Shown here: positions 1-7,734 of the stretch, in pieces
Layout: the number at the start of each line of letters is the position of its first letter
Numbering within the stretch: position 1 is the first letter of the stretch
NCBI GenBank assembly: GCA_039024435.1
Contig: JBCCQH010000081.1
Coordinates: 1 to 35,437 of the forward strand
From: JBCCQH01 sp039024435
GTDB lineage: Bacteria > Bacteroidota > Bacteroidia > J057 > JADKCL01
Direction: 5' to 3'
DNA: 35,437 bases
Translations under genes and position numbers: made by a program
Notes under the pieces: generated by a model
Told to the model about the DNA's origin: nothing
Databases searched by the model: none
The model's input: the letters and a program-made list of their open reading frames with translations, nothing else

Positions 1-1
1 C

Positions 2-229
2 AAAAAGGCGGTCAAATTGCTGCCCTGGGTACACATTTCGGTCACCAACGTGAAGCGCAACCTCTCGGGGATATTCCACGGCGTGAGCGAAAAGTACTTG
101 CAGAACTACCTGGATGAATTCTGCTACAAGCTGAACCGACGTTACGAAGGGGAAACCCGATTTGCGACCATCCTGGGCAATTCGCTCCGGCATTGGAACA
201 AATATCACGTGTGGCAAAGAAGCGGATAG
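2..229 (+). CDS. IS1595-family (ISXO2-like) transposase, C-terminal fragment
   Basis: This is the last 75 codons of an open frame that enters from the left edge, so the gene start is outside the window. The residues WVHISVTNVKRNLSGIFHGV, followed by SEKYLQNYLDEFCYKLNRRY, match the end of the ISXO2-like DDE transposase domain (IS1595 family). In that family a WVH...N.KR segment precedes the YLqlYLnEFcYkfNRR signature. Such proteins cut and paste their own IS element; the family is often said to leave 8-bp target duplications, which I cannot check here. The catalytic DDE residues lie upstream and cannot be seen, so whether the gene is intact is unknown. Stop is TAG at 227-229. I could not identify the right inverted repeat of the IS in the following 235 nt. 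It is unrelated to the small TNA-duplicating elements found elsewhere in the window. Confidence 0.85.
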   Translation, partial: KKAVKLLPWVHISVTNVKRNLSGIFHGVSEKYLQNYLDEFCYKLNRRYEGETRFATILGNSLRHWNKYHVWQRSG

Positions 230-465
230 TCATTGAAAAATTTTCCATGAGACAATTTTAAATTTCCAGTGAATCGCGCTTCCGCGCAACATATCGGCCC
301 ATTGGAAATCGCAAATCAGACAATTGGAAATTCTTACTTCATTGGCAATTCATCCGCCACGCGAACAAATTGACAAATCTGAATGCGTCTACGGCAAGAA
401 ATCGTATTTGAGAGCGGTTCTTTTAACCGTTGCCCGCACGTTCCGAACGCGCCAATTCGAAATTC

Positions 466-1257
466 TTAAAGCGATGCTGTTCGGCCACCGTCTACGGGCA
501 GATTGATGCCGTTGATGTAGGCGGCGGCAGGGCTGGCCAGGAAAGCGATGGCGTAGGCGACTTCTTCGGGAGTAGCGAATCGGCCGGCGGGGATTTTGCT
601 GCGCATCGCATCCGACGCTGATTCATAGGTGGTTCCGCTGCGCTCAGCCTTGCGTTCGATGATCGAATGGAGGCGACCGGTCGAGGTTGCTCCGGGCAGG
701 ACATTGTTCACGGTGATACCGAATTGTCCAAGTTCATTGGAGAGGGTTTTGGCCCAGTTGGCGACGGCGCCGCGAATCGTATTTGAGACGCCTAGGTTCG
801 GCAAGGGCTGCTTGACTGAGGTCGAAATGACATTGATGATGCGCCCGTAACCCGCCGCTTGCATGCCGGGGAGTACCGCCTGCACAAGCAATTGGTTGCA
901 GATAAGGTGCTGGTTAAACGCCGTACGGAATTCTTCTACCCCCGCCCGGTGCGCCAGTCCTCCGGGAGGTCCGCCAGTATTGTTGATCAGGATGTGGACC
1001 GGATCCGGAAATTCCGACCGGTGCCGTTCGAGTGCCGTTTCAAGCTGGCCAGGGCGGCTGAAATCGGCCGCGATCATCCGGTGTTCCTGCCCATTTGCGC
1101 GGGACAATGCATCCCGGGCGGCGGCCAACTTTTCCGCATTGCGTGCCAGCAGGGTCACTGAAGCCCCCATTTCGGCCAACTGACGGGCGATGGCCGCCCC
1201 GATTCCCGCCGTGCTTCCCCCGACGTAGGCGCGTTTACCATTGAGATTGAGGTTCAT
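466..1257 (-). CDS. SDR-family NAD(P)-dependent oxidoreductase (FabG-like, lacks catalytic Tyr)
   Basis: A 263-residue short-chain dehydrogenase/reductase. A Rossmann nucleotide-binding motif GGSTAGIG lies near residues 12-20 and NNTGG replaces the usual NNAG. The active-site region reads ISTSVKQPLPNLGVSNTIRG, so the classical YxxxK tyrosine is replaced (SNTIR). The later SNELGQFGITVNNVLPGATSTGR and the C-terminal NGINLPVDGG are standard for the family. The Ser...SN..R pattern occurs in a known subgroup of FabG homologues whose chemistry is unclear, so reductase activity cannot be assumed. I start at ATG 1257 because MNLNLNGKRA mirrors the usual N-terminus; ATG 1263 is two codons upstream and also possible. 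The longer TTG-started frame to 1296 runs into a degenerate mobile element and is unlikely. The gene is transcribed alone, away from the adhesin gene. Confidence 0.85.
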   Translation of the reverse strand: MNLNLNGKRAYVGGSTAGIGAAIARQLAEMGASVTLLARNAEKLAAARDALSRANGQEHRMIAADFSRPGQLETALERHRSEFPDPVHILINNTGGPPGGLAHRAGVEEFRTAFNQHLICNQLLVQAVLPGMQAAGYGRIINVISTSVKQPLPNLGVSNTIRGAVANWAKTLSNELGQFGITVNNVLPGATSTGRLHSIIERKAERSGTTYESASDAMRSKIPAGRFATPEEVAYAIAFLASPAAAYINGINLPVDGGRTASL

Positions 1258-1284
1258 GGGCATCTGATTGTGTGAGTCGCGAAA

Positions 1285-1449
1285 ACGGCAGTTCAAATTT
1301 AATCCAGCGAGATTACTCCAGCATTTTTTTCGTCGATTTTCCGGGTAAGCCGGTGCAAATTAGCCCTTATACGGTGAATGCCTCACTGAGCATCGATTAA
1401 CGAAAGAATTTGCGCGGACAAATTTTACCAATCAATTTTAAACTGCCTC
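1285..1449 (-). mobile_element. Degenerate copy of the ~161-bp hairpin MITE
   Basis: Compared with the clear copy at 13529-13689, this segment keeps the left end (GGCAGTTCAAATTTAATCC) and a homologous CCAGCATTTTTTTCG stretch. It also keeps the right end (AATTTGCGCGGACAAATTTT, then CAATTTTAAACTGCCTC). The middle is strongly diverged. A TAA follows the right end (1450-1452), but the left flank is AAA, so the 3-bp duplication has decayed or the left edge is off by a few bases. It is in the same orientation as the 13529 copy. It has no coding capacity and sits directly upstream of the SDR gene. Confidence 0.65.
1294..1301 (-). promoter_or_regulatory. Putative -7 element (TAAATTTG) of the SDR gene
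   Basis: On the minus strand TAAATTTG is a perfect match to the Bacteroidota -7 consensus TAnnTTTG and lies about 37 nt before ATG 1257. I see no TTG at the usual -33 distance. The octamer falls inside the terminal inverted repeat of the degenerate MITE, where the other copies read TAAATTTA. Confidence 0.4.
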
Positions 1450-1805
1450 TAAGAGTTGATCGGAAGATGGGGAATCAGACGAAAAGCCGCAAATATTTCT
1501 GGAGATGAGCGCTCGCCTATTCGGCGGAAAATGGGACAGTCCCCCCTTTGTTTAACGGCTAAAAAATTGGATTTCCGTTGCTCTTCCGTTCGGCTACTCG
1601 GCTCGTGCTCTCCGGAGAGGCAAAACGCATTTGCCCGAATCCGAATTCGATTACATTCAATTATTGCGCAAAAATTTCTATTTTGGGATTGAGAAGGCCC
1701 ACGTTAGGGCGGTTTTTACCAGGAGAACTCACCGTATCCGCACTTAATTTGGTTGTAACTGAACGCCATCCACCTGTTTAACCTCGTGCCGGCGCCAACT
1801 GCTGC
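1450..1805. other. Gene-free interval upstream of the adhesin gene
   Basis: About 355 nt with no convincing reading frame, RNA gene or clear promoter. A short GCCCACGTTAGGGC hairpin followed by a T run lies near 1698-1716, but no gene upstream on the same strand would need it as a terminator. The leader of the 1806 gene presumably starts somewhere here. Confidence 0.5.
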
Positions 1806-4800
1806 ATGGGAATAATGAATCACAATCGCATGAGACAAAAACTACCGAGAAAACTTGCCGCCGGACTATTGAGCTTCGGCGCGGCTTGCCTACTGATGCT
1901 ATTTCCGCTGAATTTGCGGGCTCAGTGTCCATTTGATGCCAATTTTACCGCCACCAATGTCTACGTGTGCGCGGGAGAAACCGTCAATTTTACCAACACC
2001 ACAACTCCCGGCGCAAGCATTTTTTCCTGGACGGAAAACGCAGTGGCCTTCGCAACAACGACCAATGCCAGCCGGACATTTAACACTCCGGGAAATTATT
2101 TAATCGGCTTGGTGAGTTCCAATGGTTCCTGCCTCGACACCGCCTCGACCATCGTGGTGGTAACGGCGGTTCTGGGATCCTCCATCGCGGGTACCGATGC
2201 TTCCTGTTTTGGCTTCAGTGACGGCGCGGCCGACCTTACGCCCAGTGGCGGCACTCCGAACATTGCCCTGGAAAATGTCCGCACCACCAATGACTACATC
2301 GCGGCCAATTCCCTCGCCGAAGAGAACTATCTCAGCGGCATCACCATTGAAGCCTGGGTCAAGCCCAGCACCAATGTCACCTCGGGCGATGGCATTTTCG
2401 GCGCTTTTAACACCGGAACCGGGCAAAATAGATTCCTGATGGGCTACAACTACGGCCTGCAACGCTACGTGTATTTCGACGACAATACTTTCAACCAGTT
2501 CCAAAACGGTGGCACAACTCCTCCGAATGTCTGGACCCACATGGCGATCACGATCACGAACACTAACACGATGCGCATGTACATCAACGGGGTCCTGCGC
2601 CGCACTACCAACACTACGGCGACCTGGCAACCTCAGTCCGGGGACCAATTTTCCATCGGGCAAGAATTTGATGGGATGGCCACCTCGCAGCACTTTGACG
2701 GTTGCATCGACGAGTACCGGGTCTGGAACATTGCCCTGAGCGGCACTGATATCCTCGACCTTTTCAACAACAGTTGCGCCTCCCTCAGCCCGAGCAATCC
2801 CAACCTCGGTAACCTGATGGCCTACTACAGTTTGAATGAAGGAGGAGGCAGTTTTATCTTTGACCGTTCGGGCCGCGACAACCACGGCAACCGCTTCGGA
2901 ACGCAGTGGTGTACCTCCGCCGAAACTGATTGGGGTTGTTTCGACCAGGGCACCGGCTTCAACTATCTCTGGAGCAACTCCGCCACGACCGAAGACCTCA
3001 CAGGCTTGGGTGCGGGCAGTTACAGTGTGACCCTGACCGACGGCGCGGGCTGTCAAATCGCCGATACCGTCGTGATCAACGAACCGGCGCCCGTAGTGGT
3101 GAGCATTTCTCCGAACCCTTCAGATACGATCTGCGCCGGTGATTCTACCAGCCTGACCGCTTCCGGGGCAATGACTTACAGTTGGGCACCGGGCACGGGA
3201 TTGAGCGCTACTACCGGCAGCAACGTCAGTGCATTCCCCGGCGCTTCCACCACTTTCAATGTGATCGGAACCGACATGAATGGTTGCCAGGACACCGCCG
3301 ACTTTAATGTCACCGTGAATGCCCTGCCCACAGCGGCGATCACCGGCATTGACACCATTTGTGCCGGTGATTCCACGACCCTGACCGCCAGTGGCGGGGT
3401 GGGCTACAGTTGGTCCAATACCGCCAGTACCGCCACTACGACTGTCACTCCGCCCACGACCACGTCCTACACGGTGACCGTCACCGACACCAACGGCTGC
3501 GAGGACTCCGAGCAGATCACCGTCAGTGTGAACGCCTTGCCCGTCGTGGCCTTCAGTGGGAATGACACCCTCTGCGCGGGAGATTCAACCGTCATCACGG
3601 CTTCGGGCGGAGTCAGTTACACCTGGAGCAACAGCGCTACCACCGCGGCGACCACCCTGAGTCCGAGCACCACCAGCAGTTTTGCGGTTACGGTCACCGA
3701 CGCGAATACCTGTAGCAATTCGGACTCCATCGAGATCGTGGTAAATGCGCTGCCGGTCATTGCCTTCAGTGGAAATGATACCATCTGCTTAGGGGACACC
3801 ACCAATGTCACCGCTTCCGGGGGCACCATGTACAACTGGAGCAGCGGGGCGATGACCGCTACTGCGCCTCTGGGGCCCGCCGTGAATACCATCTACACGG
3901 TTACGGTCACGGACGGCAATTCCTGCGTCAACACGGATTCGATCGCCATCGTGGTGAACGCCTTGCCCACCGCAGCCATCACCGGTAACGATTCAATATG
4001 TGCGGGTGACTCTACGACCTTGACCGCTAGTGGAGGCGTCAGCTATGTGTGGGACAACAGTGCCACTACGACCAGCGTCACGATTGCCCCAGCGTCGAGC
4101 GGCCCAGTTTCGGTACTGGTGACCGATGCAAATGGCTGTCAGGATTCCGATACGATCAACCTCACCGTCACTCCGCAGCTTACGGCTATGATTGCTCCGT
4201 CCGATCCTTCCGGCGCCATTTGTCTGGGCGATTCCATCACCCTGAATGGCAGCGGTGGCACCGGATTCATTTGGAGTACCACCGCTACCGGTGCCGCTAT
4301 CACGGTTGCGCCCACTACCACGACCACCTACGTCCTGACCGTCTCTGACGGGGCTTCCTGCGACGGCATCGACAGTCTGACCATCGTCGTCAATGCGCCC
4401 CCCGCCACTCCGGTCATCATGCAGATGGGGGGCCTTCTGGTGACCGATCCCGGGTTCGTGAACTACAATTGGACGGTGGATGGTACGCCCGCCGGAACCA
4501 ACTCGGACACCCTGTTTCCAAGCGCCAGTGGCAATGTTGTGGTCACGGTTACCGATTCGAATGGCTGCACCGCGACGTCGCAGCCCTTTGCCTACGTGAG
4601 TACGGTCGATCCCGCACCGCGCTATTTGGAGATCGACGTATTCCCGAATCCCAACGATGGCCGGTTCACAGTCCGCATCAACAGTGAGCTGGGCCGCGAT
4701 CTGGAATTGGCGGTCTTTGACCTGCCGGGGCGTCAGGTCTACGCCCAAGTGGTCCGCATCCCAGTGGGGGCCTGGACCGGGCAAATCGATTTGCGGCGCT

Positions 4801-4874
4801 TCGCCAAAGGTGTCTACATCCTGCAAATACACAGCGGCAACCTGACCGAATTCAAGAAGGTCATCGTCGAATAA
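1806..4874 (+). CDS. Secreted T9SS cargo: SprB repeat with nested LamG domain, Ig-like repeats, C-terminal sorting domain
   Basis: A 1022-residue exported, probably surface-attached protein. Residues 1-39 form a signal peptide (basic MRQKLPRK, hydrophobic core, cleavage near LRA-QC); internal ATGs at 1815 and 1830 are alternative starts. Residues 42-120 resemble a PKD/Ig-like domain. Residues 129-152 (DASCFGFSDGAADLTPSGGT) are the first half of a SprB repeat, and residues 385-429 (FNYLWSNSATTEDLTGLGAG onward) are the second half. Between them lies a LamG/concanavalin-like domain (about 153-384; ITIEAWVKP, MRMYINGV, GCIDEYRVWN). Residues 440-900 carry six Ig-like repeats of about 70 residues with TICAGDSTTLTASGG..Y.WS and VTVTD.NGC signatures, then a worn seventh. 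Residues 939-1022 are a type A T9SS sorting domain (VFPNPNDGRF, FDLPGRQV, KGVYILQI). The likely role is adhesion or glycan binding after T9SS export; the ligand is unknown. Confidence 0.9.
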   Translation: MGIMNHNRMRQKLPRKLAAGLLSFGAACLLMLFPLNLRAQCPFDANFTATNVYVCAGETVNFTNTTTPGASIFSWTENAVAFATTTNASRTFNTPGNYLIGLVSSNGSCLDTASTIVVVTAVLGSSIAGTDASCFGFSDGAADLTPSGGTPNIALENVRTTNDYIAANSLAEENYLSGITIEAWVKPSTNVTSGDGIFGAFNTGTGQNRFLMGYNYGLQRYVYFDDNTFNQFQNGGTTPPNVWTHMAITITNTNTMRMYINGVLRRTTNTTATWQPQSGDQFSIGQEFDGMATSQHFDGCIDEYRVWNIALSGTDILDLFNNSCASLSPSNPNLGNLMAYYSLNEGGGSFIFDRSGRDNHGNRFGTQWCTSAETDWGCFDQGTGFNYLWSNSATTEDLTGLGAGSYSVTLTDGAGCQIADTVVINEPAPVVVSISPNPSDTICAGDSTSLTASGAMTYSWAPGTGLSATTGSNVSAFPGASTTFNVIGTDMNGCQDTADFNVTVNALPTAAITGIDTICAGDSTTLTASGGVGYSWSNTASTATTTVTPPTTTSYTVTVTDTNGCEDSEQITVSVNALPVVAFSGNDTLCAGDSTVITASGGVSYTWSNSATTAATTLSPSTTSSFAVTVTDANTCSNSDSIEIVVNALPVIAFSGNDTICLGDTTNVTASGGTMYNWSSGAMTATAPLGPAVNTIYTVTVTDGNSCVNTDSIAIVVNALPTAAITGNDSICAGDSTTLTASGGVSYVWDNSATTTSVTIAPASSGPVSVLVTDANGCQDSDTINLTVTPQLTAMIAPSDPSGAICLGDSITLNGSGGTGFIWSTTATGAAITVAPTTTTTYVLTVSDGASCDGIDSLTIVVNAPPATPVIMQMGGLLVTDPGFVNYNWTVDGTPAGTNSDTLFPSASGNVVVTVTDSNGCTATSQPFAYVSTVDPAPRYLEIDVFPNPNDGRFTVRINSELGRDLELAVFDLPGRQVYAQVVRIPVGAWTGQIDLRRFAKGVYILQIHSGNLTEFKKVIVE

Positions 4875-4891
4875 ATCTGAACGAAAATCAA

Positions 4892-4931
4892 GGGTGGGAC
4901 CAGTGCTTCAAATCGAGTTCTGGTCCCATCC
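4892..4931. terminator. Hairpin between convergent genes
   Basis: GGGTGGGACCAG (4892-4903) pairs with CTGGTCCCATCC (4920-4931) with one mismatch and a 16-nt loop. It lies between the convergent ends of the adhesin gene and the LptC-like gene, so a bidirectional transcript end is likely. Neither side has a strong T tract. Confidence 0.55.
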
Positions 4932-4935
4932 GAAT

Positions 4936-5508
4936 TTAGGGGAGGGGGGTGAGGTCGATCATCGAGATGACGCTGTCCACGGCAAATGGCTCCAGGCTGG
5001 CTCCGGCATGGAAGCCGACCCCTTCTACGATCATTTGTTGGTTCATGATCTGCACGAAGCCGGATGCGTGGAAGGCCCGCTTGCCGGGAATGATCGCATT
5101 TTGGGTCCAACTCAGTTGTTCGATTTCGATGGCCTCACCTTTGGCCAGTTCGATGTTGGTGATGCCCAGAAAGTCGAATTCACGGTAGGGAGCAATGGTG
5201 ACCGCGCCCGGGCTTTTTAAGCGGTAGTAGAGGGTTCCATTCCGGAACACTTGTATGCGCACGGTGTCTTCCAGCAACAGCCGCCGATTGCCGATTTTTC
5301 CCTTGGCGAGGACTCGGCCCGCTTCTGTGTCAATCAAGGTGTGGGCCGAGCGGTAGGAATTAAAAAACGACTTTCCAGATGCCGTAGGGTAGATCACCAC
5401 CGCTTCTTCCCGTTCGCTGATCTGGTCGACTGATGAGTACTCGGAAGAATCCGAGGACTGGCAGCCCAAACCCGCCAACAGGACAAAGATGAAAATGAGA
5501 TGGCGCAT
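4936..5508 (-). CDS. LptC-like lipoprotein (LPS-export periplasmic protein candidate)
   Basis: A 190-residue predicted lipoprotein. It has a short N-terminal hydrophobic signal with a lipobox ending in GLGC (Cys16), followed by SSDSSEYSS, a typical lipoprotein tether. The body is beta-rich. Its order of motifs resembles Bacteroidota LptC: VRIQVFRNGTLYYRLKSPGA, then a GEAIEIEQLSW segment (compare LptC 'gE.L.TeeL.Wd'), then MIVEGVGFHAGASLEPF (compare 'i.G.GFea...l'). LptC links the inner-membrane LptBFG transporter to LptA in lipopolysaccharide export. No other lpt gene is adjacent, so the assignment rests on fold-like motif order only. An otherwise unknown lipoprotein is the alternative. The gene is divergent from the amidohydrolase gene with only 43 nt between starts. 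Confidence 0.55.
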   Translation of the reverse strand: MRHLIFIFVLLAGLGCQSSDSSEYSSVDQISEREEAVVIYPTASGKSFFNSYRSAHTLIDTEAGRVLAKGKIGNRRLLLEDTVRIQVFRNGTLYYRLKSPGAVTIAPYREFDFLGITNIELAKGEAIEIEQLSWTQNAIIPGKRAFHASGFVQIMNQQMIVEGVGFHAGASLEPFAVDSVISMIDLTPLP

Positions 5509-5551
5509 CCTGAGGCGAATTTACGATATTTGTCTAAAGCACCGATAAGTT

Positions 5552-6742
5552 ATGGACCTCAAATCATCGCTTCAGGACCGTGCCCGCGCCATTCACACCG
5601 ACGTTGTGGCGCTGCGCCGCACCCTTCACGCCAATCCAGAATTGGCGTTTGAAGAATACGAAACGGCGGCCCTCGTCCAGCGGGAACTCGATGCCCTGGG
5701 CATCCGCTACGACGCGGAAGTCGCCAAGACCGGCGTGGTCGGCTACATCGACGGGGGAAAAGAGGGCGGTAAGACGATTGCCCTCCGCGGCGACATGGAC
5801 GCGCTCCCAATCGTCGAAGCCAATGAGGTCGATTACGTCTCGCAGAATCCGGGCAAGATGCACGCTTGTGGCCACGATGTCCACACTTCCTCGCTGTTGG
5901 GCACAGCGAAACTGCTGCAAGAGCACCGGGATGAATTTGCCGGGACGATCAAGCTGTTTTTCCAGCCCAGCGAAGAGAAACTGCCGGGGGGGGCTTCGGT
6001 GATGATTCAAGAGGGAGTTTTGCAAAATCCTCCGGTACAGTCCATCCTTGGTCAGCACGTGATGCCTTTCATCGACACCGGCAAAATCGGACTGCGTAGC
6101 GGGATGTACATGGCTTCGGCGGATGAGATCTACCTCTGCATCAAGGGCAAAGGGGGGCACGGTGCACAGCCCCAAGTTTGCATCGACCCAATTGTGATAA
6201 CCGCGCAGATCATCAATGCCTGCCAAACCGTGGTCAGTCGAATGGCCGATCCCCGATTGCCCTCTGTACTGAGTTTCGGCAAGGTCATCGCTGAGGGTGC
6301 CACGAATGTCATTCCCAGTGAGGTCTACCTGGAGGGCACCTACCGCACTATGAACGAAGCGCAGCGCACGAAAGCCCACAAGATGATCACCGACATCATC
6401 GTGCAAACGGCGCGGGCCATGGGCGGCGACGCTCAAGTCAACATTGTCAAAGGCTATCCGGTCCTGCACAATGATGAAGCCCTCGCCGAGCGGGCGCGTA
6501 CCTGGGTGGAGGATTATGTGGGCCCGGAAAATGTCGTCGATCTGGACCTTTGGCTGGCGGCGGAAGACTTTGCCTGGTACACCCAGGAAGTACCGGGCTG
6601 TTTTTACCGGCTGGGCACCCGCAACGAGGCCCGGGGTATTGTCCACGGTGTCCACACTCCCAAGTTTGACATCGATGAGGAAGCTTTGGCGCTGAGTACG
6701 GGGCTAATGGCTTGGCTGGCGATCAATGAATTGCGGGCCTGA
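5552..6742 (+). CDS. M20D-family amidohydrolase (N-acyl-amino acid / hippurate hydrolase type)
   Basis: A 396-residue metallopeptidase-like amidohydrolase. Family signatures are LRGDMDALPI (residues 78-87) and MHACGHDVHTSSLLG (103-117), which includes the metal-bridging Cys106 and His108. They are followed by FFQPSEEKLPGGA with the Glu-Glu pair, GQHVMP, and a C-terminal GCFYRLGTRN...IVHGVHTPKFD segment. The lid/dimerisation domain occupies the middle. Enzymes of this group (AmhX, HipO, IAA-amino acid hydrolases) release an acyl group from amino acids; the substrate cannot be told from sequence. Length is normal and no key residue is missing. It is first in a likely two-gene operon: the next ATG is 5 nt after its stop. 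Confidence 0.9.
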   Translation: MDLKSSLQDRARAIHTDVVALRRTLHANPELAFEEYETAALVQRELDALGIRYDAEVAKTGVVGYIDGGKEGGKTIALRGDMDALPIVEANEVDYVSQNPGKMHACGHDVHTSSLLGTAKLLQEHRDEFAGTIKLFFQPSEEKLPGGASVMIQEGVLQNPPVQSILGQHVMPFIDTGKIGLRSGMYMASADEIYLCIKGKGGHGAQPQVCIDPIVITAQIINACQTVVSRMADPRLPSVLSFGKVIAEGATNVIPSEVYLEGTYRTMNEAQRTKAHKMITDIIVQTARAMGGDAQVNIVKGYPVLHNDEALAERARTWVEDYVGPENVVDLDLWLAAEDFAWYTQEVPGCFYRLGTRNEARGIVHGVHTPKFDIDEEALALSTGLMAWLAINELRA

Positions 6743-6747
6743 ACGGC

Positions 6748-7728
6748 ATGCAGAAAATTCTCATTATCCAGACTGCGTTCATCGGGGACGTCATCCTCGC
6801 TACCCCAGTGATCGAGCAATTGCACGAACGATTTCCGCAAGCGGACATCGATTTTTTGCTGCGCAAGGGCAATGAGAGTTTGCTGCGGGACCACCCGCAT
6901 TTGCGGCGGGTATTGGTTCGGGATAAGTCGCAAGGCAAGGTCAAGAGTCTGCGGCAAATGCTCCGCGTGGTACGTCGGGAACGCTACGACCTTGTCGTCA
7001 ATCTCCACCGATTTTTGTCTTCGGGGCTCATCGCAGGCTTTTCCCGGGGGCGCGAAGTCTGCGGCTTCACTAAAAATCCGCTGGCTTGGCGGTACCACCA
7101 CAAGGTTCCCCACCTCATCGGCACGGTGGAAAATCCGGTCCACGAAGTTGAGCGCAATCTGTCGGTGGTTGCCCACCTCGCCAAGCGTCTTCCACCCGCA
7201 CCGATGCGGTTGTATCCTTCGGCCCGCGATGAGGCAAGGGTCCGCCGCGATCACCCTTACTATTGCATCGCTCCGACTTCGGTGTGGTTCACGAAGCAGT
7301 GGCCGGCGGAAAAATGGATTGCGCTGATCGACCGGCTTCCCGCCGCCGCCGACGTATTGCTGTTGGGAGCTCCAGGTGATACCGCGGGTTGCGCGGACAT
7401 CGCCGCAAAAGCGAGCCATCCCCGGATTGAAGTGCTGGCGGGTCAGCTTTCGTTGCTGCAATCGGCGGCGCTCATGCGGGGAGCCGTCATGAACTACGTC
7501 AACGACAGCGCGCCGTTGCACTTGGCTTCAGCGATGAATGCTCCAGTACGGGCAGTTTTCCTCTCAACGGTTCCGGAATTCGGTTTTGGGCCGCGGAGTA
7601 CGGATGGGCAAACAGTGGAAACGACGGCCAAGCTGGATTGTCGTCCTTGTGGCCTGCACGGTTTCAAGTCTTGTCCCCGGGGCCATTTTCGCTGCGCCGA
7701 AATCAACCCGGAGCGCTTGTTGCACTAG
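6748..7728 (+). CDS. Glycosyltransferase family 9 (ADP-heptose:LPS heptosyltransferase-like)
   Basis: A 326-residue GT9/GT-B protein. The N-terminus MQKILIIQTAFIGDVILATP is the standard start of WaaC/WaaF-like heptosyltransferases. The C-terminal domain has the NDSAPLHLASAMNAPVRAVF nucleotide-sugar-site segment (family form: D.G..HLA.A...P..alfG), and APTSVWFTKQWPAEKWIALI matches the family's ...P...KrWP...w..l. These enzymes add heptose to lipopolysaccharide core on the cytoplasmic face of the inner membrane; the exact donor and acceptor here are not known. It starts 5 nt after the amidohydrolase stop, so the two are probably co-transcribed, although no pathway link is evident. It converges on the acyl-CoA ligase gene with 6 nt between stop codons. 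Confidence 0.87.
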   Translation: MQKILIIQTAFIGDVILATPVIEQLHERFPQADIDFLLRKGNESLLRDHPHLRRVLVRDKSQGKVKSLRQMLRVVRRERYDLVVNLHRFLSSGLIAGFSRGREVCGFTKNPLAWRYHHKVPHLIGTVENPVHEVERNLSVVAHLAKRLPPAPMRLYPSARDEARVRRDHPYYCIAPTSVWFTKQWPAEKWIALIDRLPAAADVLLLGAPGDTAGCADIAAKASHPRIEVLAGQLSLLQSAALMRGAVMNYVNDSAPLHLASAMNAPVRAVFLSTVPEFGFGPRSTDGQTVETTAKLDCRPCGLHGFKSCPRGHFRCAEINPERLLH

Positions 7729-7734
7729 AGAAGA

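Noticed and set aside
2..229. The IS1595 fragment as the mobiliser of the MITEs
   Set aside because: IS1595-family elements are not known to make 3-bp TNA duplications, and no MITE-like end was found next to the fragment.
299..352. Three spaced copies of ATTGGAAAT/ATTGGCAAT after the transposase fragment
   Set aside because: They are short and imperfect with uneven surroundings. They could be an iteron-like or IS-end remnant, but there is too little to call, and there is no CRISPR-like repeat-spacer regularity.
2100..3056. A 318-codon open frame on the minus strand inside the adhesin gene
   Set aside because: It is a shadow of the repeat-rich, GC-biased adhesin gene, with no domain, start context or promoter of its own. 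The plus-strand protein has clear domains throughout.
5564..6655. A 363-codon minus-strand frame opposite the M20 amidohydrolase
   Set aside because: Shadow frame: the plus strand carries all catalytic motifs. Similar long antisense frames opposite lpd, ubiB-like, nusA, infB and topB were dismissed for the same reason.
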